From: an uncultured Prevotellaceae bacterium
GTDB lineage: Bacteria > Bacteroidota > Bacteroidia > Bacteroidales > Bacteroidaceae
Direction: 5' to 3'
DNA length: 61,547 bases
Assembly (NCBI GenBank): GCA_902781315.1
Contig: CACZIT010000015.1
Coordinates: 1-61,547, forward strand
The translations under genes and the position numbers were made by a program. Of the stretch, positions 26,043 through 36,205 are shown piece after piece. Positions within the stretch are counted from its first letter, which is position 1. Each line of letters begins with the position of its first letter. The notes below the pieces were generated by a model. That model made no database searches and was not told the origin of the DNA. It was given only the letters and a program-made list of their open reading frames with translations.

Positions 26043-27465
26043 GGGCCTGCTGCTTATGGCGGTGCTCCTCATGGCAGCATGCAGCCAGCGACCATCGAAC
26101 GAGCGGCAGGTGGGCGCGCAGCCCCGCATCTTCCCTGACTACGTGGGCGTGACGGTGCCAGTCGATATGGCACCGCTCAATTTCGCGATGGCCGACGACA
26201 GCGTGACGCGCATCGATGTCACCTTGCAAGGCGTCAATGGCGGCTCGCTGCACGTGAACGGGACCTATGCCGACTTCCCCCTCGAGGCCTGGCACGAACT
26301 GTTGCAGCGCAACCGCGGATCGCAGCTCAGGGTGTCGGTGGCAGCCCGTCGCGACGGCCGTTGGACACGCTACAGCACGTTCCTCATCAGCGTCAGCGAA
26401 GACTCCATCGGCGCGCAGGCTGTCAGTTATCGGCGCATTGCGCCCGGCTATGAGCAGTATGGCCACATGGGCATCTACGAGCGCCGCCTCAGCGACTTCA
26501 CCGAGACTACACTCGTCGACAATGCCGCCACGCCGGGCCAGTGCATCAACTGCCACACGAGCAACGGCGGTCGCTCCAACGAATACGTTTATCACGCCCG
26601 TGGCGAAAAGCCTGGAACTTTCCTATTGAAAGGGCAAGGGGCAAAGGGCAAGGGGCAAGATCCGGAGAATATTGCCACTGAAGACAGCCGCGACCTCATC
26701 GGTGGGGCAATGGTCTATCCTGGCTGGCATCCCGGCGGACGCTACATAGCCTTTTCTACCAACAAGACTTCGCAGATGTTCCACCTGGCCAATGCTCAGA
26801 AGCGCATCGAGGTTTATGATGCCTCCAGCGATGTCTTTGTCTACGATATCCAGACACGCAGCGTCCTGCGCGACACGCTCACCATGCGTTACCTCTGGGC
26901 AGAAAACTGTCCGGCCTTCTCGCCCGACGGCCGTTGGCTCTACTTCGTCACCGCCCGCCGGCAAGTCTATCCCACTGACTATCAGAAAGAATGCTACAGC
27001 CTCTGCCGCGTGCCCTTCGACGAGCGAACGGGCCACTATGCCGGAGCTGTCGACACGCTCGTCAGGGCAGGCTCCGACGGCATCCCTTCCGTCGCCTGGT
27101 CGCGACCCACGCCCGACGGCCGCCATGTCCTTTTCGTCGTGACCCAGTGGGGCTATTTCTCCATCTGGCATCCCGAGGCCGACCTCTGGCTGCTCGACCT
27201 GCAGACAGGCGAGCACCGACCGCTGGACGAGGTGAACAGCCAGCGGGCAGAGAGTTTTCCGTCGTGCTGTTCGCGCAGCAGGTGGTTCCTCTTCACCAGC
27301 CGACGCGGCGACGGCCTCTATTCGCGCATCTATTTCTCCCATCTCAATGCCGACGGACGGGCCACGAAACCCTTCCTGCTGCCCCAGCGCAACCCGAAAG
27401 ACTACGACTTGCGGTCGCTTTATTCGTTCAATACACCCGAGTTCCGACTCACTTGCAACAAATAG
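26011..27465 (+). CDS. TolB-like beta-propeller lipoprotein with a CXXCH haem-binding motif
   Basis: 484 residues. The lipobox LLMAAC predicts a lipoprotein; translation may also begin at the internal ATG at 26026. An N-terminal beta-rich domain (~170 residues) leads to CINCH near residue 175, the c-type haem attachment motif, in a context (ATPGQCINCHTSNGG) typical of haem-binding lipoproteins. The rest carries WD40/TolB-like blades (PGWHPGGRYIAFSTN, CPAFSPDGRWLYFVTA, SWSRPTPDGRHVLFVV). An in-frame low-complexity insert (KGQGAKGKGQ) is coded by tandem GGGCAAG heptamers at about 26631-26660. It is embedded in the xylan operon; its role there is not known, and a redox or surface function is possible. 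Confidence 0.75.
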   Translation: MSKRTMNFSCRGLLLMAVLLMAACSQRPSNERQVGAQPRIFPDYVGVTVPVDMAPLNFAMADDSVTRIDVTLQGVNGGSLHVNGTYADFPLEAWHELLQRNRGSQLRVSVAARRDGRWTRYSTFLISVSEDSIGAQAVSYRRIAPGYEQYGHMGIYERRLSDFTETTLVDNAATPGQCINCHTSNGGRSNEYVYHARGEKPGTFLLKGQGAKGKGQDPENIATEDSRDLIGGAMVYPGWHPGGRYIAFSTNKTSQMFHLANAQKRIEVYDASSDVFVYDIQTRSVLRDTLTMRYLWAENCPAFSPDGRWLYFVTARRQVYPTDYQKECYSLCRVPFDERTGHYAGAVDTLVRAGSDGIPSVAWSRPTPDGRHVLFVVTQWGYFSIWHPEADLWLLDLQTGEHRPLDEVNSQRAESFPSCCSRSRWFLFTSRRGDGLYSRIYFSHLNADGRATKPFLLPQRNPKDYDLRSLYSFNTPEFRLTCNK

Positions 27466-27495
27466 AAAGATATTCGTTACATCAGAAAAGATTGG

Positions 27496-27534
27496 TCTGG
27501 GAAAAAAGCCGTAACTTTGTTCCCAGATTTTTTA
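27496..27534 (+). terminator. Terminator overlapping the GH10 gene promoter
   Basis: TCTGGGAA (27496-27503) pairs with TTCCCAGA (27520-27527), followed by a run of T's, giving an intrinsic terminator for the operon upstream. The -7 box TAACTTTG (27512-27519) for the GH10 gene lies in its loop and stem, so terminator and promoter share the same bases. Confidence 0.6.
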
Positions 27535-27538
27535 ATAG

Positions 27539-29773
<2,235 letters not shown>

Positions 29774-29823
29774 TTTGCATGAAGAAAAAGACACAGCAAC
29801 GCACCTCTGGGTGAAAATACGAT

Positions 29824-29862
29824 AGAGTCCCCTGACCAAGGCGGTCAGGGGACTCTTCTTTT
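29824..29862 (+). terminator. Intrinsic terminator of the xylanase-esterase gene
   Basis: A perfect stem AGAGTCCCCTGACC / GGTCAGGGGACTCT with a 5-nt loop is followed by TCTTTTGG, 50 bp after the stop. It could serve both strands, since the minus-strand GH27 gene ends at 29957. Confidence 0.85.
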
Positions 29863-29956
29863 GGTGACAATTCCTTCTGGCCCCAACGGGGGGCGCATTG
29901 ACTTGTATTTCTGGGGGGCAGTATCGGGGAATGGAGGGAGTGCATTGCCAATAAGC

Positions 29957-32452
29957 TCAGCGGCTGAGATGCTTCCGGCCATTCCTGATCACAATGCCGC
30001 GATAAGCATTCGTCACGCGCTGCCCTGCCAGGTTGTAGGATGCACCAGCAGTTTTGCCTTGCGCCAGCGACTGTTCCGTGGCAGGACTTTCAATACCCGA
30101 CACGTTGTCGCCCAGGCGCAGCAGTCGCACGCCGTGGCTAGGCACGGTGGTGGACAGCGAGCCCGTGGCAGTGCCCAGACTTTGCTTCTGCCAGATGTCG
30201 TAGAGGGGCACCGGCTCCGAAGCGCCGTAGCCCAACTGCGTCAGGTCGAACGTGTAGGGCTGGCTTTGCGTTACGTAAATGATGAACTCCATCGTCGTGC
30301 CGCTATTCGACGTGTTGTCGCGGTCGCACGACGAGTCATAGCCGCACAGCGCGCGGAAGGTCTTCCACTGGTGGTCCTTCGGCAGGTCGTAGATCAGCGT
30401 GCACTGCGCGTTCATGCCCAGTCCCGTCTGATACGACTGGCCCTCCACTTGCAGCGTGCCGCCCTCCACGTTCTTGTTCACGTGCAGCGACCCCCACTCC
30501 GAGGTGTACGACGTGGCGGTGAGTGTGGTCAGCGATGTCTCGTTGCCGTCAGCATCAATCAGCACGGGATTCACCAGGTCGGCACGGTCGTAGGCAAAGC
30601 CGTCGCCCCAGTTGCTCACGACAATCTTCAGTTGCTCGGCACCTTCGATGTCGGCCTCCAGCATTTTCGACTTCGTGCCCGAGCGCGAAATCAGTCCTGA
30701 GCGCGCCGCAGCGTCGTCCTGCTCGTCGGCAAGCGGGTTCTGGGCGAACACCATGAAGCGAATCGACGTCGTGGCCCCTGCCTGTCCGATGCCCGAGTCG
30801 TCGGCGGCAGCCATTGCGTGGAATCCCACCACGTCCATGTCGTCGGGAATCTGGAAGAAGATGGCGGCATTGGCATCGGTCGAGAAGCCGCGGTCGTAGG
30901 TCTGGCCCATCACCTTCATCTTCCCGCCGTTGTCGACGTTGCGGTTTTCATAGACGCGGTTGAAATAGCTGTTCGTATACTGGCGTGTCTTGTATTGTCC
31001 CGTCAGCGCCACCTCCGTGCCGTCGCGCAGGATGAGCGTGGGGTTGATCCAGTCGCCGTGGTCGTAGTTGAAGTTGTCGCCGCCGTCGTCGACCACCAGC
31101 ACGAGTGTCTTCTCGCCTTCGGGCCAGGCAATGTCCACATCGACGGCATGCCCGTCGGTCGTGTAGGAAACGGTCTCCGAGCGGTAGAGGGCCTTCTGTC
31201 CTACTATCCACCGCGTGTTGTCGCGTTGGAACAGGGCCAGATAACGGTTGCCCGTGTCGGGATCGGTCGACGTCCAGACCACGTGTCCCTCATCCTCGTC
31301 GTTCAGCACCTGGTGGGCGTCCTGCCCGTATTTGTGCATGTGGTGATACTCCTCATTCGTCAGCAGCGACAGCGTGAAGGCATCGTTCTTCGTCATCTCA
31401 CCACCGAAGAACAGCGGCGAGTGGCAGATGCCCCAGAGCGTCATCATCGTCAGTTGCTCGTTCTCGGTCAGCCGCGTCCAGCGACCCTTGTCGGCGGCTG
31501 TATAGCCCAGGTCGGCAATGGTCATGGCAATCTGTCCCAGCGGCAGCATGTCGCAGTCGGCATAATTGCCCTGCTGGGCATAGCGGCTCCATGCGTCGGC
31601 CTCGGCAAACACGGCGTCCACCTGGCTCCACGTGTCCCACAGGTCGTCCATCATGCGCCACATGTTGGCGTTCTTCAGGCATTCGTCGGCATACGTCAGT
31701 TGCGTCTTGCCCGGGCTCAGCGACAGCACAATCGGGCGCCCCGTCTGGTCGATGGCCTTGCGGATCATGTGCAACTCGTCGGTGTAGAACGGGCGCGAGA
31801 GGTCGTCAATCTTCAGGAAGTCCACGCCCCACTCGGCATAGAGGTCCATGATGCTGTTGTAGTAGAGTTGACCGGCCTCGTTGTTGCGCACCAGCAGGTT
31901 GTCCTTCAGCCATGTGCAGGGCGACGAGGTACCTTGGTACACCTGCGTCCACGGCGTCTGCTCGCTGCCCTTCAGCTTGTACGACGAACCCACCACGGCC
32001 TTCGGCACACCGCGCATCAGGTGGATGCCCAGTTTCAGCCCCATCTTGTGCAGTTTCTCAGCCAGCGGCTTGAAGCCCTGGTTCACGCCGTCGACCATGC
32101 ACGACGGAAATCGCGTGGGCGACGGCAGGTAGCGCCCGTACTCGTCGAGCACGTAGTCCTGCGTGCCCCGCTGGTTGTAGTTGCCGCCACCCAGCGACGG
32201 GTGGTTGCAGTACCAGCGAATGTCGACCACCACATACTCCCAGCCATGCCGCACCAGGTCGTTGTCCACCAGGTACTGCGCGTTCTGCAGCACCTCTTTC
32301 TCGGTTACCGACGAGTAGTAGCAGTCCCACGAGTTCCAGCCCATTGGCGGCGTAGGGGCCCACGTGCGGAACGCTGCCATGTCGGCATCACCTTGTGCCC
32401 AGGCCGAAACGAGCCCGAGCATCAGCAACGATAAAGCAAAAAATCTTTTCAT
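29957..32452 (-). CDS. Glycoside hydrolase family 27 (alpha-galactosidase / beta-L-arabinopyranosidase type) with two NPCBM modules and a T9SS tail
   Basis: 831 residues with a signal peptide ending SAWAQ. The family signature PPMGWNSWDCY is near residue 36; the nucleophile is Asp216 in DFLKIDD and the acid/base probably Asp270 in RMMDDLWD, aligned with the RTTGD motif of clan GH-D. After the barrel and its C-terminal beta domain come two NPCBM-like modules (near 490-600 and 620-730; YENRNVDNGGKMKVMGQTYDRGFS and HVNKNVEGGTLQVEGQSYQTGLG). The final ~30 residues (YNLAGQRVTNAYRGIVIRNGRK) look like a type A T9SS sorting tail, so the enzyme is probably exported to the surface. It probably removes galactose or arabinopyranose side groups. 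Confidence 0.88.
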   Translation of the reverse strand: MKRFFALSLLMLGLVSAWAQGDADMAAFRTWAPTPPMGWNSWDCYYSSVTEKEVLQNAQYLVDNDLVRHGWEYVVVDIRWYCNHPSLGGGNYNQRGTQDYVLDEYGRYLPSPTRFPSCMVDGVNQGFKPLAEKLHKMGLKLGIHLMRGVPKAVVGSSYKLKGSEQTPWTQVYQGTSSPCTWLKDNLLVRNNEAGQLYYNSIMDLYAEWGVDFLKIDDLSRPFYTDELHMIRKAIDQTGRPIVLSLSPGKTQLTYADECLKNANMWRMMDDLWDTWSQVDAVFAEADAWSRYAQQGNYADCDMLPLGQIAMTIADLGYTAADKGRWTRLTENEQLTMMTLWGICHSPLFFGGEMTKNDAFTLSLLTNEEYHHMHKYGQDAHQVLNDEDEGHVVWTSTDPDTGNRYLALFQRDNTRWIVGQKALYRSETVSYTTDGHAVDVDIAWPEGEKTLVLVVDDGGDNFNYDHGDWINPTLILRDGTEVALTGQYKTRQYTNSYFNRVYENRNVDNGGKMKVMGQTYDRGFSTDANAAIFFQIPDDMDVVGFHAMAAADDSGIGQAGATTSIRFMVFAQNPLADEQDDAAARSGLISRSGTKSKMLEADIEGAEQLKIVVSNWGDGFAYDRADLVNPVLIDADGNETSLTTLTATSYTSEWGSLHVNKNVEGGTLQVEGQSYQTGLGMNAQCTLIYDLPKDHQWKTFRALCGYDSSCDRDNTSNSGTTMEFIIYVTQSQPYTFDLTQLGYGASEPVPLYDIWQKQSLGTATGSLSTTVPSHGVRLLRLGDNVSGIESPATEQSLAQGKTAGASYNLAGQRVTNAYRGIVIRNGRKHLSR

Positions 32453-32472
32453 TATTTTATTATTATGTTTTG

Positions 32473-32480
32473 CAAAAATA
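32473..32480 (-). promoter_or_regulatory. Candidate -7 box of the GH27 gene
   Basis: TATTTTTG on the minus strand, 21 bp before the ATG. No good -33 box was found. Confidence 0.4.
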
Positions 32481-32537
32481 CAAAATTATTTGCAATAATC
32501 GCAGCCGTGTGTGAAAAATTTTGTAATTTTGCATCCG

Positions 32538-32716
32538 TATTCTTTGGAGTACAAGACATAATCGGCTCTGCATCCTCGAATCACCACCTCGAAAAAATGA
32601 CGAGCCATATATTACAACTTTAGAGCGTGTGCGCTTGGCGCAGACGTTTCTATCAAAGTTGTTGAGTTTGTGGTGAACTCAGAGGATGCGTAGAGATGTT
32701 CTGCGCCCTTTTTATG
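32538..32716 (+). ncRNA. ssrS: Structured RNA, probably 6S RNA (Bacteroidales type)
   Basis: A -7 box TAATTTTG at 32524-32531 would start a ~180-nt transcript ending in CCCTTTTTATG. The sequence folds into one long interrupted rod: CTCTGCATCCTC near the 5' end pairs with GAGGATGC..AGAG near the 3' end, TCACCAC with GTGGTGA, CAACTTT with AAAGTTG, and an apical CGT..TGCGC-TTG-GCGCA..ACG. Size and rod shape with bulges fit 6S RNA, which binds RNA polymerase. No protein frame fits. The call rests on structure only; the 32453-32766 gap otherwise holds only the promoters of its neighbours. Confidence 0.5.
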
Positions 32717-32766
32717 TTTGAAGTAATTATATTATAAAGTAATGGTTTTCTAATAAAAACAAATTT

Positions 32767-33708
32767 ATGAATATAAAAACGATTATTTGGACAGTTATTG
32801 GTATTGTGATTGCAATACTGCTGGTTTTCGCTACGGGATTTAGTGAAGGATTAGAGAAAACTATCATGTTCATTATGGGTGGATTGTCATTACTTGTTCT
32901 CATTATTGCTGCAATGGATAATAATAATAAATCATTCCTTACTCTTCTTGGCGTGATTGGCTTTGTAATTACTTTTGGGCTCATTGCATGGTCTGAACAT
33001 AATTCACGTATACGTAAAGATAAAGAATTTGAAATCAAACGAGCAGAATACAAAATAAAATTTGCAGAGCAAGCAAAACAAGATAGCATACAGCATGTTA
33101 AAGATTCTATCCAAAAATATAAGGATTCCTTGGTTATGATTAAAGAATCCGAAAGGCTATATGCGCTAGAAGGCGATTCTATTTTTGGCGATTTTAAATT
33201 TGGCATGTCTGAAAAGCAATGCGAAGCAATTAAAGCTAAAATCCAAAAGGAAACGAATGGTCGCCTAACGGTTGCAGGGCATGATTTTAGGATAGACGGA
33301 TGCCGTTTCTTCAACGACAAGCTATATTTTATTAGGTTGAAATCTGCTAACACTTGGGTACGTTACTTTTTTCACGATGCACATGAATATGATGATAGTG
33401 AAGGTTTAGGTACAGGCAATGATATTGTTGAAAGAATAAAGGATAGACTTTCGAATAAATATGGTAAGCCAAACAACTTAGACAATTGGCATTTTACATA
33501 TAAAGACATAGATGTTCGTTCTGGGGTATCTAGCAGTAGCCGTGAAGGGCTTTTAAGCACAGAATATTGGGCAATATTCCTAACAATATATAATCCTCAA
33601 ATGGCTGATGAGGCTGAAAAAGAAAGGGACTTGAAATATCAAAATGAAAAAAAAACTGCAGAAGAAGAACTGAAAAGGAAAAAGGAATCCTTCAGTAAAG
33701 GGCTATAA
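32767..33708 (+). CDS. Orphan membrane protein with coiled coil, AT-rich
   Basis: 313 residues; not recognised. The N-terminal ~80 residues hold three hydrophobic helices (IIWTVIGIVIAILLVFATGF, IMFIMGGLSLLVLIIAAM, FLTLLGVIGFVITFGLIAW). A charged, probably coiled-coil stretch of ~50 residues (NSRIRKDKEFEIKRAEY...) follows, then a soluble domain opening with FGDFKFGMSEKQCEAIKAKI, a style seen in small stress or envelope modules. A second charged helix ends the protein. Codons are visibly A/T-rich (AAA, AAT, ATA, GAT), unlike the G/C-rich genes on both sides, which points to horizontal acquisition. It sits right after the 6S-like RNA. Confidence 0.75.
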   Translation: MNIKTIIWTVIGIVIAILLVFATGFSEGLEKTIMFIMGGLSLLVLIIAAMDNNNKSFLTLLGVIGFVITFGLIAWSEHNSRIRKDKEFEIKRAEYKIKFAEQAKQDSIQHVKDSIQKYKDSLVMIKESERLYALEGDSIFGDFKFGMSEKQCEAIKAKIQKETNGRLTVAGHDFRIDGCRFFNDKLYFIRLKSANTWVRYFFHDAHEYDDSEGLGTGNDIVERIKDRLSNKYGKPNNLDNWHFTYKDIDVRSGVSSSSREGLLSTEYWAIFLTIYNPQMADEAEKERDLKYQNEKKTAEEELKRKKESFSKGL

Positions 33709-33888
33709 GAGAAAATTTTGGATGTGCTACCATAACGGCCGGCTTTAAAAAATATTCCGATGGCACCTGTTTTTTCTATCCATGTCTTTACTGAAAGGAC
33801 GAAGTTGTTGCTACTTGCCATATTTCTAAATTTACCGAATCGGTACAATTAGATAGTACTGAAAGCATTTAATCCTGCTTCCTTTCTA

Positions 33889-33932
33889 AACCCCTCGAAT
33901 TCGAAGGGGTTAAAGTGGTCAAATTTGATCAC
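33889..33932. promoter_or_regulatory. Two adjacent palindromes upstream of sufS
   Basis: AACCCCTCGAATTCGAAGGGG is a near-perfect palindrome centred on GAATTC (33889-33911), and GTGGTCAAATTTGATCAC (33915-33932) is a second one with one internal mismatch. The first could be a terminator for the orphan gene upstream, the second an operator. No regulator gene is adjacent. Confidence 0.45.
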
Positions 33933-33977
33933 TAATCGCGAGACGAAAGAATAATGGATGAAAAAACACCTGAAAGT

Positions 33978-34008
33978 TTTGTAATCTCGCAGATTCTGTG
34001 TAATTTTG
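33978..34008 (+). promoter_or_regulatory. Promoter of sufS
   Basis: TTTG at 33978-33981 and TAATTTTG at 34001-34008, 19 bp apart, 47 bp before the ATG at 34056. Confidence 0.65.
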
Positions 34009-34055
34009 CCTTTCAATATTGGCAATCAAGCCAATGGATGAAGAGAAAAGCAAAT

Positions 34056-35258
34056 ATGTACGACGTCAAGAAAATTCGAAACGATTTCCCGATACTGCAG
34101 CGCGAAGTGTACGGGCGGCCGCTGGTGTATCTCGACAATGCGGCGACGACGCAGAAGCCGCTGTGCGTGCTCGACGCCATGCGCGAGGAGTATCTGAACG
34201 TGAATGCCAACGTGCACCGCGGCGTGCACTACCTGTCGCAGCAGGCCACCGACCTGCACGAGGCAGCACGCGAGCGCGTGCGGCAGTTCATCAATGCGCG
34301 GAAGACGGAGGAGATTGTGTTCACCCGCGGCACCACCGAGGCCATCAATCTCGTGGCGCAGACGTTCTGCGAAAGTCAGACCGAGGCGGGCGACGAGATC
34401 ATCGTTTCGGAGATGGAACACCACTCGAACATCGTGCCGTGGCAGCTGCAGGCTCAGAAAAGGGGCATCAAGCTCAGGGTGATTCCCATGCGCGACGACT
34501 ACCAGCTGGACCTCGACGCCTTCCGAAACCTGCTCAACGAGCGCACGCGGCTGGTCAGCGTGGCCCACGTGAGCAACGTGCTGGGCACGCAGAATCCTGT
34601 TGAAGAGATTATCAGCATAGCCCACGCTGCGGACGTTCCCGTGATGGTGGATGCTGCGCAGAGCGCACCCCACAAGCAGCTCGACGTGCAGCAACTCGAC
34701 TGCGACTTCCTGGCGCTGAGCGGCCATAAGATGTACGGTCCCACGGGCATCGGCGTGCTCTACGGCAAGGAGGAGTGGCTGGAGAAGCTGCCCCCCTATC
34801 AGGGTGGTGGCGAGATGATCGACAAGGTGACGTGGGAGCGCACTACCTTCGAGCGTCTGCCGTTTAAGTTTGAGGCTGGCACGCCCGACTATGTTGCCAC
34901 CCACGGACTGGCCACGGCCATCGACTATCTCTGCTCGGTGGGTCTCGCCGATGTTGAGGCTTACGAGAAGGGGCTGGCCGACTATGCAGCCGGACAGCTG
35001 CAGCAGATAGACGGTCTGACGCTCTATGGCGGCGGGTCGTCGCTCTCGTTCAACGTGGGCCATCTGCATCACCTCGACATCGGTACGCTGCTCGACCGAC
35101 TGGGCATCGCCGTGCGCACCGGTCACCACTGCGCCCAGCCCCTGATGGACCGCCTGGGCGTGCAGGGCACCGTGCGAGCCTCGCTGGCCATGTACAACAC
35201 CCGCGAGGAGATTGATGCCCTTGTGGCGGGCTTGCAGCGGGTTGTCAGGATGTTTTAG
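34056..35258 (+). CDS. sufS: Cysteine desulfurase SufS
   Basis: 400 residues starting MYDVKKIRNDFPIL, the usual SufS start; longer versions of the frame would overlap the promoter at 34001-34008. This PLP enzyme takes sulfur from cysteine for iron-sulfur cluster assembly. PLP-binding Lys225 lies in ALSGHKMYGPTG and the persulfide Cys359 in RTGHHCAQPLM; DNAATTQKP, EMEHHSNIVPWQ and VDAAQSAPH are also typical. In many Bacteroidetes sufS follows sufBCD; here it stands alone, with an unrelated orphan upstream and a minus-strand gene downstream, so the rest of the pathway must be outside this window. Confidence 0.95.
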   Translation: MYDVKKIRNDFPILQREVYGRPLVYLDNAATTQKPLCVLDAMREEYLNVNANVHRGVHYLSQQATDLHEAARERVRQFINARKTEEIVFTRGTTEAINLVAQTFCESQTEAGDEIIVSEMEHHSNIVPWQLQAQKRGIKLRVIPMRDDYQLDLDAFRNLLNERTRLVSVAHVSNVLGTQNPVEEIISIAHAADVPVMVDAAQSAPHKQLDVQQLDCDFLALSGHKMYGPTGIGVLYGKEEWLEKLPPYQGGGEMIDKVTWERTTFERLPFKFEAGTPDYVATHGLATAIDYLCSVGLADVEAYEKGLADYAAGQLQQIDGLTLYGGGSSLSFNVGHLHHLDIGTLLDRLGIAVRTGHHCAQPLMDRLGVQGTVRASLAMYNTREEIDALVAGLQRVVRMF

Positions 35259-35285
35259 AGAAACACAACTGCTGATTTTTCTTTT

Positions 35286-35570
35286 TTATTCCCCCAAAGC
35301 TTCCTTGCACTTCAGTACGGCATGCAGGAACCAGCCACAGCAGGCTGCACGCAGCAGCATGGGGCTCTCTACGGGCAGCACGGCGAAGGTGAAGGCCAGT
35401 TGGGCGTTCACCAGCAGCCACGTCTGACGCAGGTTCAGCTGGCGCTCCAGCACGCTGGAGTAGTAGCGGCATAGGCGCTCGGCGGGCTTCTTCGCGATTT
35501 CCATCACCTGCTGCATGGCGGCAGCAATCATCGACTCACGGGCATTCAGGGTTGTCATGTTCGTTTTCAT
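35286..35570 (-). CDS. Small conserved-type hypothetical protein
   Basis: 94 residues (start at 35570, or at the second Met at 35558). A helical N-terminal half (ARESMIAAAMQQVMEIAKKPAERLCRYYSSVLERQLNLRQT) is followed by a hydrophobic segment (WLLVNAQLAFTFAVLP) and a Cys-containing tail. A -7 box TAATTTTG lies on the minus strand at 35630-35623. No function can be assigned. It could be a small membrane-associated or protein-binding factor. It is convergent with sufS, its stop 27 bp from the sufS stop. Confidence 0.65.
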   Translation of the reverse strand: MKTNMTTLNARESMIAAAMQQVMEIAKKPAERLCRYYSSVLERQLNLRQTWLLVNAQLAFTFAVLPVESPMLLRAACCGWFLHAVLKCKEALGE

Positions 35571-35804
35571 ATTCTTTTTCCTTTCTTTCTTTTGTTGATT
35601 CGTAGTTTCTTGATTTCGGGTGCAAAATTAACGGCATTTTGCGAAATGGCATTTCAAAAACGAAAAGTGAATGTTAAAAGCATCTCTGGGTTAAGATTAT
35701 TTAACTATTTTGGGGGCGTTGCCTGCTTTTCATGGGCGTGTGGCGCATGGCAGGGCTGACCAAACGCCATCTGTTTTCTGATTTTTTCGGACAAAAGAAC
35801 CGCG

Positions 35805-35866
35805 GCGTGAAACATCGTTCTAGCGCGTGAAACAATCAAAACAAAGGCTTTGGGGCACACGAAACA
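35805..35866. repeat. Short GTGAAACA repeat cluster
   Basis: GCGTGAAACA starts at 35805 and 35825 (20 bp apart), and a related ACACGAAACA lies at 35857. The cluster abuts the inverted-repeat element that begins at 35870. The stretch 35640-35800 shows nothing else recognisable. Confidence 0.45.
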
Positions 35867-35869
35867 TTG

Positions 35870-36103
35870 CTCGAGACCCCCAACACCCTATGTTTGGGGG
35901 CTATAAACCTATGAGTTAGTGCATCTAACTCTATGAGATGGAGCATGCAACTCAATGAGATAGATCGTCTAAACCTATGGTTTACGTGGTCTAAACCTAT
36001 GGTTTCTGGCCCCCTAATATAGGGGGTTGGGGGTCTTGAGTGACTAACCGCTTGACCCACAGCGCATTAGAAACTTTGCCAAAATACGGCCGTATTTGCG
36101 AAA
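35870..36103 (+). repeat. 22-bp phased dyad array, family A copy 2 (five units), complete with both terminal repeats
   Basis: Left terminal repeat 35870-35904 and right terminal repeat 36006-36040 are 35-bp imperfect inverted copies (about 29 of 35 positions match), each with a CCCCCTA/TAGGGGG-type hairpin. Five 13-bp cores start at 35905, 35927, 35949, 35971 and 35993, exactly 22 bp apart, and touch both terminal repeats directly. Cores include AAACCTATGGTTT and AACTCAATGAGAT. A conserved tail follows with TTAGAAACTTTGCC at 36067 and the perfect palindrome AAATACGGCCGTATTT at 36082-36097. The TACTTTTG seen in the tails of copies 1 and 3 is missing here. Confidence 0.88.
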
Positions 36104-36205
36104 ATAAATTTTGAAGTCGAAAATTTTTCATTCTACAAGGGGGTTCACAGGCAATAAATCTTGACACTTCGCAGCAAGAAAGGATTCTTAAGTCAAATGC
36201 AAAAA

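Noticed and set aside
30818-32434. Long plus-strand open frame opposite GH27
   Set aside because: Antisense shadow of a well-supported GH27 gene.
32500-32760. tRNA or tmRNA in the gap before the AT-rich gene
   Set aside because: No CCA end, T-arm or alanine-tRNA-like part; the fold is one long rod.
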